NCBI GenBank assembly: GCA_029546925.1
Contig: JAKPQM010000032.1
Coordinates: 1 to 61,359, forward strand
Source of the DNA: Actinomycetes bacterium
GTDB lineage: Bacteria; Actinomycetota; Coriobacteriia; Coriobacteriales; Atopobiaceae
DNA: 61,359 nucleotides
Direction: 5' to 3'
The notes below the pieces were generated by a model. It saw only the letters and a program-made list of their open reading frames with translations. It was not told where the DNA came from and ran no database searches. Positions 1-7,886 of the stretch are shown here, piece by piece. The stretch's first letter is position 1; every line of letters starts with the position of its first letter. A program made the position numbers and the translations under genes.

Positions 1-1691
1 TCGACGCCCTCACCACCGACGAGGTGCAGGAGATCCTCGAGGCGTCCGGCAAGATCTACACCGTGCTCAAGATCGACCAGGTCTCCAACCTCGGTGCGGC
101 CCGCATCCGCATCCGCTCGCTTATGGCTGCGCTCAAGGAGCAGCGCGAGGAGCTCGAGCGGGCGACCGCTGCAGGCGAGATCGGCGAGGTGGATCCGCAG
201 GACGTGCTCATGGCCGATGGATCGCTCGAGAAGGCGCGTGCAACCGACCTCTCCCGCCGTACACCCGTCTACCGCAAGGCGGCAAGCGCTGCGTTCAAGA
301 AGGTGCGCTACACCAAGGAGATGCAGGAGCAGGGCTACACCATCCTCGCACCGCAGATGGCGCCCATCCACTTCGACTTGGTGAAGGAGATCCTCTCATC
401 CGCAGGTTACAACGTGGTGCTCCTTCCCTCGGTGGACCAAGGTGCCGTGGAGGCCGGCCTCAAGTATGTCAACAACGACATCTGCTACCCGTCGATCCTC
501 GTGACCGGCCAGATCATGGAGGCCATCGAGAGCGGTAAGTACGACCTTTCCAAGACCGCCGTGCTCATCTCGCAGACGGGCGGCGGCTGCCGCGCCACCA
601 ACTATATCGCGCTCATCCGCAAGGCTCTGAAGGATGCGGGCCATCCCGAGGTGCCGGTCATCTCGGTTTCCGCTGCCTCGGGCCTCGATGAGGACAATCC
701 GGGCTTCACGCTCTTCAAGCCCGCCATCCTCGTGAAGGCCGTCCAAGCGCTGCTCTACGGCGATCTCATCATGCAGCTGCTCTACCGTGTCCGTCCCTAT
801 GAGGCCGTGCTCGGTACCGCCGAGGCGCTCTACGAGGAATGCATGGCCGAGGGACGTGCGCTCATGCGCGCGAGGCCGTCGAACAAGGCCTTCTATGCCC
901 TCTGCCGGCGTACGGTGGACGCCTTCGAGGCGCTGCCGCTCGTGAACGATCGCTCGAAACCGCGCGTAGGCGTGGTGGGCGAGATCCTCGTGAAGTTCCA
1001 TCCCACGGCCAATAACGATGTGGTGAAGGTCATCGAAGGCGAGGGTTGCGAAGCCAATGTGCCCGGCCTCGTGGACTTCTTCCTCTTCGGCATGACCAAC
1101 GCCATCAACATGAAAGACGAGCTGGGCACCAAGGCAATGAGCCGCTTCACGCACCGTGCCGGTATCGCGCTCATCGAGCAGTTCCGCAAGCCGATCAACA
1201 AGATGCTCAAGGCCACCACGCGCTTCGAGCCCTACCCGGACATCTACGATCTTTCGGACAAGGCCGCCGAGGTCCTCTCGCTGTGCAACACCATGGGCGA
1301 GGGCTGGCTCTTGACGGCGGAGATGGTCGAGCTCATCGAGACGGGCACGCCCAACATCGTGTGCGCCCAGCCCTTCGCCTGCCTGCCCAACCACGTGGTG
1401 GGTAAATCCGTCATCAAGCGCCTGCGCCAGATGCACCCCGAGAGCAACATCGTTGCGGTCGACTACGACCCCGGTGCCTCAGAGGTCAACCAGCTCAACC
1501 GCATCAAGCTCATGATCTCGGTCGCGCGCGAGAACTGGCGGGAGGGGCACGGCGAGTTCAAGCTCATCAACGTCGAGGATCCCACCCAGTCCGGCAGGCC
1601 GGTGGGTTCGGGCGAGTACGGGCCCATCCATCTCTCGCCCGCTCAGCTTGCCGAGATCGAGGCTGCCAAGGAGCGCGCCGGCGTCAGATAG
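1..1691 (+). CDS. Acyl-CoA dehydratase activase / 2-hydroxyacyl-CoA dehydratase-like protein, C-terminal part
   Basis: The reading frame is already open at the left edge, so this is the last roughly 560 residues of a longer protein. The GTG at position 24 is not its real start. The sequence matches the C-terminal half of the giant (about 1,400-residue) fusions of a BadF/HgdC-type ATPase with DUF2229 and HgdB-like regions. Visible conserved pieces are NNDICYPSILVTGQ around residue 150, QTGGGCRATNY around residue 190, and CAQPFACLPNHVVGK around residue 460, whose cysteines are probable Fe-S ligands. Related activases use ATP to inject an electron into a dehydratase cluster; the substrate of this fused family is unknown to me. 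No partner gene follows within 250 bases. Family assignment is good; function is only general. Confidence 0.85.
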   Translation, partial: DALTTDEVQEILEASGKIYTVLKIDQVSNLGAARIRIRSLMAALKEQREELERATAAGEIGEVDPQDVLMADGSLEKARATDLSRRTPVYRKAASAAFKKVRYTKEMQEQGYTILAPQMAPIHFDLVKEILSSAGYNVVLLPSVDQGAVEAGLKYVNNDICYPSILVTGQIMEAIESGKYDLSKTAVLISQTGGGCRATNYIALIRKALKDAGHPEVPVISVSAASGLDEDNPGFTLFKPAILVKAVQALLYGDLIMQLLYRVRPYEAVLGTAEALYEECMAEGRALMRARPSNKAFYALCRRTVDAFEALPLVNDRSKPRVGVVGEILVKFHPTANNDVVKVIEGEGCEANVPGLVDFFLFGMTNAINMKDELGTKAMSRFTHRAGIALIEQFRKPINKMLKATTRFEPYPDIYDLSDKAAEVLSLCNTMGEGWLLTAEMVELIETGTPNIVCAQPFACLPNHVVGKSVIKRLRQMHPESNIVAVDYDPGASEVNQLNRIKLMISVARENWREGHGEFKLINVEDPTQSGRPVGSGEYGPIHLSPAQLAEIEAAKERAGVR

Positions 1692-1708
1692 CTTGGCGTG
1701 ACCGGGGA

Positions 1709-1732
1709 CGAGACGCTTGTAACAGCGTCTCG
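1709..1732 (+). terminator. Stem-loop after the dehydratase activase gene
   Basis: Perfect 9-bp inverted repeat (cgagacgct / agcgtctcg) with a 6-nt loop, 17 bases after the stop codon. It is placed like a terminator, but no T-run follows, so it may only stabilise the transcript end. Confidence 0.4.
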
Positions 1733-1737
1733 CGCAC

Positions 1738-1803
1738 GTGACAAGGGGACAGGTCATTTGTCACGCCCGCAAGAGCGTGACAAATGACCTGTCCCCTTGT
1801 CAC
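1738..1803. repeat. Palindromic repeat element, copy 1
   Basis: Perfect inverted repeat with 29-bp arms (1738-1766 and 1775-1803) and an 8-nt loop. The core is gacaaatgacctgtcccc. An almost identical palindrome lies at 23426-23492 and a half copy with tandem expansion at 28449-28543. It is intergenic and has no T-run. It looks like a dispersed REP- or MITE-like element rather than a gene-specific terminator. Confidence 0.85.
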
Positions 1804-1815
1804 CCCTTGTCACCC

Positions 1816-1854
1816 ACATGTGCGACAAGCGATCTTGTTCCTTGTCGCACATGT
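1816..1854. repeat. Second palindrome, gtgcgacaag type
   Basis: Perfect 14-bp inverted repeat (1816-1829 and 1841-1854, acatgtgcgacaag and its complement) with an 11-nt loop, directly after repeat copy 1. The gtgcgaca core resembles the palindrome at 14014-14049. The rest of the gap up to the next gene shows nothing else I recognise. Confidence 0.7.
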
Positions 1855-1968
1855 TGATGCGATGTGTTCTCGCCTTCGCGGCACAGGTGCGGCCGGCATT
1901 CCCTCACACTGTCTCTGGGGTAAAGACAAGGCCGAGCGTATTCCCGCGCGGTCTTGGGGAGGAGACAC

Positions 1969-2763
1969 ATGATTCGCTTGATCGCATCCGATATGGACGG
2001 GACCCTGCTCGACGAGCATTCCCAGGTACCCGAGGAGACATTCCAGCTCATCCGCGACCTGCGTGCGAAGGGCGTGCGCTTCTGTGTGGGCTCGGGTCGC
2101 CGTTACGACGACCTCTGCATGCTGTTCGCACCCGTCGTCGACGAGATGGACTTCGTTGCCTCCAACGGTACCCAGGTCTATGTCGACGGGCGCGTGCTCG
2201 ACCGCGAAGTCTTCTCGACCTATTCTGTCCAGCGCCTATTCGAGATGTGCGAGCTGTTCGACTGCCTGCACCTCACGTTGTACAACCGTACGCGCACCTT
2301 CGTCTTCGACGAGAAGAACATCTTCCCGCGCCATCTTAAGAGCACGTTCGCCGAGAGCGAGCGCCTCTTCGATCCGCCATCGCCCGACATCAACATCATC
2401 CGCGGCTCGATTTATTGCGATACCGTAGAGTACACCATGGACATGACGCTCGCCCTCACGCGCGAGCTGGGCAAGCGCCTCTCGTTCATGCCGTCCGGCT
2501 CGAACTGGATCGATGTCACGCCCGCAGGCGTCTCGAAGGCAACGGGCATCAAGCATGTGCTCAGGTACTACGGCATCGACTCCGATGACGTCGTGCACTT
2601 CGGCGACTCGATGAACGATTACGATATCCTGCGCTTCGTCGGCTATCCGTTCGTCATGGAGAACGGCTCATATGCAGTCAAGCAGATCGCCCGCCGCATC
2701 ATCGGGACGAATGTCGAGCATGCCGTGCAGCAGGCCATGCGGGAGATCCTCGAGTCCCTGTGA
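1969..2763 (+). CDS. Cof-type HAD phosphatase
   Basis: 264-residue cytoplasmic haloacid dehalogenase-family hydrolase. Motif I is DMDGTLLD at residues 8-15, with the nucleophile and acid/base aspartates. Motif II is the Ser of VGSGRR, and the C-terminal Mg2+-binding motif is HFGDSMND. Length and the large cap domain fit the Cof/YidA (IIB) subfamily, which dephosphorylates sugar phosphates and similar small molecules. The ATG at 1969 is chosen because gggaggag lies just upstream and the protein then begins directly with MIRLIASDMDGT. It stands alone between two palindrome-rich gaps. A second family member lies at 36569. The substrate cannot be read from sequence. Confidence 0.88.
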   Translation: MIRLIASDMDGTLLDEHSQVPEETFQLIRDLRAKGVRFCVGSGRRYDDLCMLFAPVVDEMDFVASNGTQVYVDGRVLDREVFSTYSVQRLFEMCELFDCLHLTLYNRTRTFVFDEKNIFPRHLKSTFAESERLFDPPSPDINIIRGSIYCDTVEYTMDMTLALTRELGKRLSFMPSGSNWIDVTPAGVSKATGIKHVLRYYGIDSDDVVHFGDSMNDYDILRFVGYPFVMENGSYAVKQIARRIIGTNVEHAVQQAMREILESL

Positions 2764-2804
2764 GCCTGACAAGGGGAGTACAAAAGCTGTTTCTGGCTCC
2801 TCGT

Positions 2805-2872
2805 CCCGTCTGGATATAGGGTTCAAGACAGAATAGTGCTCAAAACTGTCTTGAACCGCATATCCAGACGGG
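2805..2872. repeat. Long intergenic inverted repeat
   Basis: 27-bp arms (2805-2831 and 2846-2872) with one 3-nt mismatched interval and a 14-nt loop. The outer arm is cccgtctggatat and the inner arm gttcaagacag. It lies 41 bases after the HAD gene in a 358-base gap (2764-3121) with no convincing gene. It could act as a terminator of the HAD transcript, but no T-run follows. Its unrelated sequence suggests a different palindrome family from 1738-1803. Confidence 0.75.
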
Positions 2873-3121
2873 CCAGGTAGAAAAGGGCTCCTGCTTTCTA
2901 TTCGTTCCGTCAGTCGGATATTCGGCATCGCTGCCACTTGCCGATTCGGAGCGACTTCTTTGGCTGCTTCGGAGGATTGCCGTCGGTTAATGGTTTCAAA
3001 ATAGTGATGGTGCAGGTATCTGCAAGGACTTGGTGAGCTTCAACACCTGATCATCCATAGTCACCGGTTGCTTTGGCGGAAACCGGAGTGCTCGCCAGGT
3101 CGTATCCTTTGGAGGCCTCCG

Positions 3122-3979
3122 ATGAGAGGACGGCGGGGAATTCTCGCGCTTTCATTTAGGCGGGTGTGGCGGACAAGTGCCTGGAGATACGCGCTTGTGG
3201 TCTCGCTTGTTGCCATGGCAATCCCTTTCGTACGGGGATGTCTTAACTTCTGGGGCCATGATGTGGCGGAACTTCCCTCCGCCGGAGTCGCTTGGGTGGG
3301 AAACTACGCTACCATGCGAACGACGACCTTTGCCGTGTATATCTTCTTCCTCATGTTTCCCCTCTCGTCTGCGTGCTACTCGGATAGCCTTTTCAATGAC
3401 GTGCGCAGCGGGCGTGCGGCTGCCTTGGTGCCGAGGAGCGGCCTTTTTTCGTATGTGCTGTCCGGGGCGTTCGTGACTTTCGTCTCCGCGTTCCTCGTGG
3501 TGCTGGTACCCCTTCTCGTCTCGCAGCTCCTCTCGTTCGCGGCGTTTCCCGCAGAGGCGTCCGAAGATGCGTTCCTCACGTTCTTCAACGACTCATCATC
3601 GTATCCCAACCTGTGGGGTTCCTCCTTCGATGACATTCCCTTTTCCGGTCTATATGTCTCCAATCGCGTGCTCTACAACCTCCTCCGTATCGCCTACGAT
3701 GCACTATGGGCGGGCATCCTTGCGCTCGCCTCGTTTGCGATATCGCTCTATACGCGTCGGAGCCGTTTCGTGATCTTGTGCGCTCCGACGTTTGTGTTTC
3801 TCGCGTGCTCCACGTTTCTGCCTCCTGCGCTCCGGCTGAGCACCTATCTTATGCCACCGGTGCCCGGAGTCGTCATGGAGACCATGGCGTTTCTCGTCCT
3901 CTCGCCCATCGTGGTGCTCTGTGCGGCGTGCATAGCCATCGCTTGGCCGCTTCTGAGGGGAAGGGACGTACTGCTATGA
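3122..3979 (+). CDS. ABC-2-like integral membrane protein (permease subunit 1)
   Basis: 285-residue hydrophobic protein with about six predicted membrane segments. The first (VVSLVAMAIPF) follows a short basic N-terminus, and the last is near ACIAIAWPLL. The ATG at 3122 is preferred because ttggagg lies 5-12 bases upstream. It starts a tightly packed operon of three membrane proteins, an ABC ATPase and an anchored protein, with 4-bp gene overlaps. The layout resembles ABC-2 exporters such as bacteriocin-immunity or antibiotic-efflux pumps, whose permeases are poorly conserved. I do not recognise a specific family, so the permease role rests on topology and context. Confidence 0.6.
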   Translation: MRGRRGILALSFRRVWRTSAWRYALVVSLVAMAIPFVRGCLNFWGHDVAELPSAGVAWVGNYATMRTTTFAVYIFFLMFPLSSACYSDSLFNDVRSGRAAALVPRSGLFSYVLSGAFVTFVSAFLVVLVPLLVSQLLSFAAFPAEASEDAFLTFFNDSSSYPNLWGSSFDDIPFSGLYVSNRVLYNLLRIAYDALWAGILALASFAISLYTRRSRFVILCAPTFVFLACSTFLPPALRLSTYLMPPVPGVVMETMAFLVLSPIVVLCAACIAIAWPLLRGRDVLL

Positions 3980-4719
3980 GCGTCGCGAGGCACGTGTACT
4001 TACGTCGCGTGTTGTTCGGCCGGCGCTTCTCGGCGGCGCTCACATTGTTTGCGGGATTGCGGATGATGCAGCTTCTCGGCATGAGCGAGAGAGACTTCCA
4101 GAGCGCTGGCGGCGTGCTTCCCATCTGCTTCGCCCTTACCTCTGCGATGACCTTCCTCGTGTTCGTGGCCACACCGCTTTTCCTGCTGGGGCTCTCCGAC
4201 ATTCCCGCCATGCTGGCTTCCTATCTGCGCGCGATCAGGGCAGGATCGCGCAGGGCATCGTTTATGCGGCTGGTTCCCGTAGTTGCTCTGCGAGCAGCTG
4301 TGTTCGCATTCTTTACTGTGATGTCGGGTCTGGTCATTGTGGCTTTGCGCTTCGGATGTGCGTTCTCCGTTGCAGGATACACCCTTTTCGCACTGATGGA
4401 GACCGTGCCCATGGCTGTCATGCTCCTCACATGCGGTCTGCTGCTCCTTGCCGCCTACCTCGCCACGTGCTCGCTGCCCGGTGCGGCTTGCTGCGCTTTG
4501 GTCTACGACGCAGTGGACTATGCTATCGACAGGACATACCTTGCGGATACGCCGGCCATGTGGCTCGGGTGGAAGCTGGCCCTTTTTACCTATCCCGTTG
4601 ACCTTGCCCTTGAGCTGGGAAAACTCGTGCGCCTCATGGCCATCGCCCTCGTGTTCTTGGCCCTCGCAGCCGGCGCTGCTCGAAGATTCGACTACCAGAT
4701 GGCAGATGGGGGCAGCTGA
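3976..4719 (+). CDS. Integral membrane protein (permease subunit 2) of the ABC operon
   Basis: 247 residues with about six hydrophobic segments and a basic N-terminus (SVARHVYLRRVLFGRRF). The start codon overlaps the stop of the preceding gene by four bases (ATGA), so the two are probably translationally coupled. No motif identifies a substrate. It is similar in size to its neighbours at 3122 and 4721, and the three probably form or regulate the transmembrane part of the exporter energised by the ATPase at 5528. Confidence 0.6.
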   Translation: MSVARHVYLRRVLFGRRFSAALTLFAGLRMMQLLGMSERDFQSAGGVLPICFALTSAMTFLVFVATPLFLLGLSDIPAMLASYLRAIRAGSRRASFMRLVPVVALRAAVFAFFTVMSGLVIVALRFGCAFSVAGYTLFALMETVPMAVMLLTCGLLLLAAYLATCSLPGAACCALVYDAVDYAIDRTYLADTPAMWLGWKLALFTYPVDLALELGKLVRLMAIALVFLALAAGAARRFDYQMADGGS

Positions 4720-4720
4720 G

Positions 4721-5518
4721 ATGGCCCGCAGATCTCATAGGCGGCGTCTAGGGTGCCTGCTGCCTGATCGGCGGCACACATGGCGGCTTCTCGTGTGCGC
4801 CTCGTGCCAGCTTCTGGCTATCCTCGTGTTCTGCCGCGTGATGGATGGCAACGCGCTCGTCACCTACATTGTCTTCGGCGGCGTCCTCGTACCACGCATG
4901 GGGAGCACTCCCTCGGTCATGTCCATCCTGACGGTGTTCCTTCCCCAGGTGGTTGCCGTACTCTCATTTGCAGATATCGTACGCTCGTCGCTCGAGACGA
5001 CGGGGCCTTTGACGCTTCCGCGCACAGGATCCCGTACCCGATGGACCTTCAGGCAGATTATGGCAGCTGTCGCTGCGACTGTTACCACGACTGTGCTCTT
5101 CACGGTCGAAGCCATGGCTGCAGCCGCATTCCTGTCGGGGCAGGGAATCGGTCGGCTCGTGACTGCGGCACTGTTCGCCACCCTTTTGCAGGCCCTGATG
5201 CTCGTAGCCCTGGTACTCGCTGCGAATGCCCTCTCCCTTGCGATTGACCCGATCCATGCGGGCGCCGCGATCGCGGCCATCCATGTGGCGACGCTCCTTG
5301 CGGCGGCGTTCACGCCGTCTCAGAGGCCGGCTCCTCTCCTCGCGCTCCTGCCCTCCATCCAAGGGGTGCCCGCATGGCACGACCTGTCGACGCTTGGTAT
5401 CCCCGGCCTCGGCTCCTTGGGCTTTTCGCCTTGGATTTCCCTTGTGTATCTGCTTCTGCTCGCCGTCGGGGCGGCGGGTGTGCTCGCCCGCATCGTCTCG
5501 AAGATCGATATCCTCTGA
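4721..5518 (+). CDS. Integral membrane protein (permease subunit 3) of the ABC operon
   Basis: 265 residues with at least five hydrophobic segments. The ATG at 4721 follows the upstream stop by one base and is preceded by gggggcagctgag; an in-frame ATG at 4706 would add five residues. The middle is Ala/Leu/Val-rich with little charge. The last segment (SLVYLLLLAVGAAGVL) is followed by a short cytoplasmic tail. It is the third membrane subunit in a row. Three small, unlike permease proteins with one ATPase is unusual for ABC-2 systems, which normally have one or two. Confidence 0.6.
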   Translation: MARRSHRRRLGCLLPDRRHTWRLLVCASCQLLAILVFCRVMDGNALVTYIVFGGVLVPRMGSTPSVMSILTVFLPQVVAVLSFADIVRSSLETTGPLTLPRTGSRTRWTFRQIMAAVAATVTTTVLFTVEAMAAAAFLSGQGIGRLVTAALFATLLQALMLVALVLAANALSLAIDPIHAGAAIAAIHVATLLAAAFTPSQRPAPLLALLPSIQGVPAWHDLSTLGIPGLGSLGFSPWISLVYLLLLAVGAAGVLARIVSKIDIL

Positions 5519-5527
5519 GAGGGGTCC

Positions 5528-6181
5528 ATGATGCCCGATACGATCGATATCAGGAACGCCACGAAGGTGATCGATAAGCGCACGGTCCTCGATGACGTGA
5601 CGCTGACGCTTGAGCGGGGAGGAATCTACGGCTTCACCGGCATCAACGGCTCGGGGAAGACCATGTTCTTCCGGGCGGTATCGGGACTCATCCACCTGAC
5701 ATCCGGCTCCATCACGGTCTTTGGGCAGCGCGTGGGCCAAGATGTGGATTTCCCCTCGAAGATGGGGCTGTCCTTGGAGCCCATCGGTTTCTGGGAGGAG
5801 TGCACCGGATTGGAGAATTTGCTGCTTTTGGCCTCTATCCGCCGTGCGGTGGGGGAGGGCGAGGCTCGGGAGTCTCTTTGCCGGGTGGGCCTCGACCCCG
5901 ACGATACGCGCCCGTTCTCCGCATTCAGTACGGGGATGCGGCGGCGCCTGAGCATCGCCCAGGCCATCATGGAGAAGCCGGAGCTCCTCATCCTCGACGA
6001 ACCGACCAACGGACTTGATATCAGCGGCATCCGTATGGTGGAAGACATCGTGGCGAAGGAACATGGCCGAGGCTGTACCGTGCTACTCACCTGCCACAAC
6101 GAGCCCATGCTCGAAGCGCTCTTCGAACGCCATTTCCCTATGTCGGACGGTCGGCTTGTAGACGATGGGAGTAATAGATGA
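5528..6181 (+). CDS. ABC transporter ATP-binding protein
   Basis: 217-residue nucleotide-binding subunit. Walker A is GINGSGKT near residue 38. The signature is the unorthodox FSTGMRRRL in place of LSGGQ. Walker B is LLILDEPTNGLD, and the H-loop is LLTCHNE. The FSTGM-type signature is typical of ABC-2/drug and lantibiotic exporter ATPases (CcmA/BcrA-like). It is the fourth gene of the operon and energises the membrane proteins encoded upstream. A downstream gene overlaps by four bases. The start could be 5528 or the next ATG at 5531. Confidence 0.93.
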   Translation: MMPDTIDIRNATKVIDKRTVLDDVTLTLERGGIYGFTGINGSGKTMFFRAVSGLIHLTSGSITVFGQRVGQDVDFPSKMGLSLEPIGFWEECTGLENLLLLASIRRAVGEGEARESLCRVGLDPDDTRPFSAFSTGMRRRLSIAQAIMEKPELLILDEPTNGLDISGIRMVEDIVAKEHGRGCTVLLTCHNEPMLEALFERHFPMSDGRLVDDGSNR

Positions 6182-7023
6182 GCCCTCGGACCCGTACGCT
6201 CCGGCTGCCGCGCCTTGACCTTCCGGTGCTCGCGGCGGCATGCACTGTTCTGATCGCCCTCTGCATCGGCGTGGCCCTCGCCATGAGGGGGAGCCTCACC
6301 GACTACAACTCCGACCCCGATGCGCTCATGAGACTGCAGCTCGATATGCCTTCCATCATGATGGACAACCTGGCGATCCTCTCCGACGACGAGGTGCGTG
6401 AGCAGCTTGCCTTCGAGATCGGCGCCGATGCAGCTGGAGTGGATATCGACGAGGGGGCGACCTTTCTCGGCATCACGCGCGAGAACTTGGCGGATGATGC
6501 CGATGTCGTGGTGACGGGCATCTTCACCGGTGAGAGGATCTATGTCTACCAAGCGTTCGTATGCCAGATGCGCGTGACGTCCGTCATCTCGGGAGAAGGT
6601 ATTAGCGTTGGCGACATCATCGGCGTCTACGAGGGGTTCAAGATCACCGAGCCGGAGAACTACTCGGGGCAGGCCCAGCTTTCCGGCGAACGCGAAGTGT
6701 CGACCGCCGGCACGGCGCCCAGCCTGCGCGGGGTCATGCCCTTTGCGCAGGGGCGGGAGTATCTTCTCTTCCTGCAGCACAAGACCTATCCCGCAGGGCA
6801 GAGCCGGACCAGCACCATCGAGCACTACACTCCCGTGTACAGCCCCTATGGGACCATCGATGTTGAGATATTGGAACATCCGGATCGCGTGCTCGTCGGT
6901 CTCGTGGCCGATATGGGGCTCACGTTCGGGGATGCTGCGGACTATGACATCGTTGTCTTGGATGAGGATGCGAAGGATTCCTACCTGGCAGGCTGCCAAC
7001 AGCTGCTGGAACGCTACCTATGA
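6178..7023 (+). CDS. Membrane-anchored extracellular protein of the ABC operon, unknown function
   Basis: 281 residues. A basic N-terminus (MSPRTRTLRLPRLD) is followed by one hydrophobic helix (VLAAACTVLIALCIGVALAM) and then a soluble, acidic domain of about 240 residues. This looks like a signal anchor with an outside domain. I recognise no family. The gene overlaps the ATPase by four bases (ATGA) and is the last gene of the operon, so it probably serves as an extracytoplasmic partner, such as an immunity or substrate-capture protein for the transporter. A perfect triple 10-bp repeat and a long palindrome follow it. Confidence 0.6.
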   Translation: MSPRTRTLRLPRLDLPVLAAACTVLIALCIGVALAMRGSLTDYNSDPDALMRLQLDMPSIMMDNLAILSDDEVREQLAFEIGADAAGVDIDEGATFLGITRENLADDADVVVTGIFTGERIYVYQAFVCQMRVTSVISGEGISVGDIIGVYEGFKITEPENYSGQAQLSGEREVSTAGTAPSLRGVMPFAQGREYLLFLQHKTYPAGQSRTSTIEHYTPVYSPYGTIDVEILEHPDRVLVGLVADMGLTFGDAADYDIVVLDEDAKDSYLAGCQQLLERYL

Positions 7024-7060
7024 GCAGTGGTAGTCCCTGCTGATCTTGGAAGAGTTCCCG

Positions 7061-7218
7061 TCTCGAAGATTCTCGAAGATTCTCGAAGATACTGCGGTAT
7101 TCGCGATCACCGCAATTCCAGTCCTATCGACACGTACGGCGCAAGTCATCTGCCTGCGGTTTTACAATCACCGCAGTTTCTCTCGTCCACAAAACTGCGG
7201 GGATCGCGAATACCGCAG
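7061..7218. repeat. Triple direct repeat followed by a long nested palindrome
   Basis: 7061-7090 is three perfect copies of tctcgaagat. The inverted repeat 7092-7114 / 7196-7218 then has 23-bp arms with one mismatch (ctgcggtattcgcgatc...). Inside its loop is a second small palindrome, ctgcggt (7154-7160) with accgcag (7170-7176). The loop repeatedly uses the gcggt/accgc word. It separates the plus-strand ABC operon from the convergent minus-strand operon, so it may end transcription in both directions, but the structure is much larger than a normal terminator. Confidence 0.7.
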
Positions 7219-7249
7219 CCCCCAGAGGCGGGTTCCGGGGATGATCTCC

Positions 7250-7852
7250 CTATCGTCCGGTGCGCCAAGGCATCTTCATGTACACATCGCCGCGGCGCAG
7301 CTCATCCAGCATCTGGTCGAGGTGCGCGCGCCGCGTCTTCTCCTGCTTGGGCCGCACGATCCACCCGATGTAGTCGTTGCGCTGATAGGGAGGCCGGGCA
7401 GCATAGGCCTCCGCGAGCCCTGCCCTATCGATTTCCTCCTGCACCCACGCGGGGACCTCATGGCGTTCGCGCGGCTTGGCGGGGGCACGTTGCTCGCGAT
7501 CGCGGCCAGATGCAAGGCACCACGTTGCCACCTCTACCACGAAGTCTGTCGGGATGGGACGGGAGTCCGGCAGGTGGATGCTGCCTTTCGTGCGTGCGAG
7601 CCCCAGCTCATCCGCGCGTTGTGCAAACTGCTCGGCCGCCGCAGATCCGGGGTACAGCCCTATATGGTTCTTCGCGCAACCAACGTGCAGCTGGTTTCCG
7701 CCCACACGATAGGTTGGCATGCCCCATGAGATGAGCTCCTCAGCTTGGGGTGCAGCGCTCAGGATCGCCGTGCGCACGAGTCCCAGGCGCTCGGCCTTCT
7801 CATGCGATGATCGGGCAATATACTCTTCGACCGTATAGGGCTGCGTCGACAC
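7250..7852 (-). CDS. DUF1801 / YdeI-like (OmpD-associated) family protein
   Basis: 200-residue cytoplasmic protein starting at GTG 7852, which has ggag seven bases upstream. The N-terminal half has the DUF1801-like pattern ISWGMPTYRVGGNQL...HIGLYPG. The C-terminal half has the YdeI helical pattern PPYQRNDYIGWI, then EKTRRAHLDQMLDELRRG. Proteins annotated as bacteriocin-protection YdeI/OmpD-associated share this tail, but the molecular role is not established. It is the last gene of a four-gene minus-strand operon (9579 to 7250). The DUF1905 protein two genes upstream is a domain often fused to YdeI tails. Confidence 0.8.
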   Translation of the reverse strand: MSTQPYTVEEYIARSSHEKAERLGLVRTAILSAAPQAEELISWGMPTYRVGGNQLHVGCAKNHIGLYPGSAAAEQFAQRADELGLARTKGSIHLPDSRPIPTDFVVEVATWCLASGRDREQRAPAKPRERHEVPAWVQEEIDRAGLAEAYAARPPYQRNDYIGWIVRPKQEKTRRAHLDQMLDELRRGDVYMKMPWRTGR

Positions 7853-7886
7853 GGTTTTCTCCAAACGATGAGGTATCCCCCTTGGC

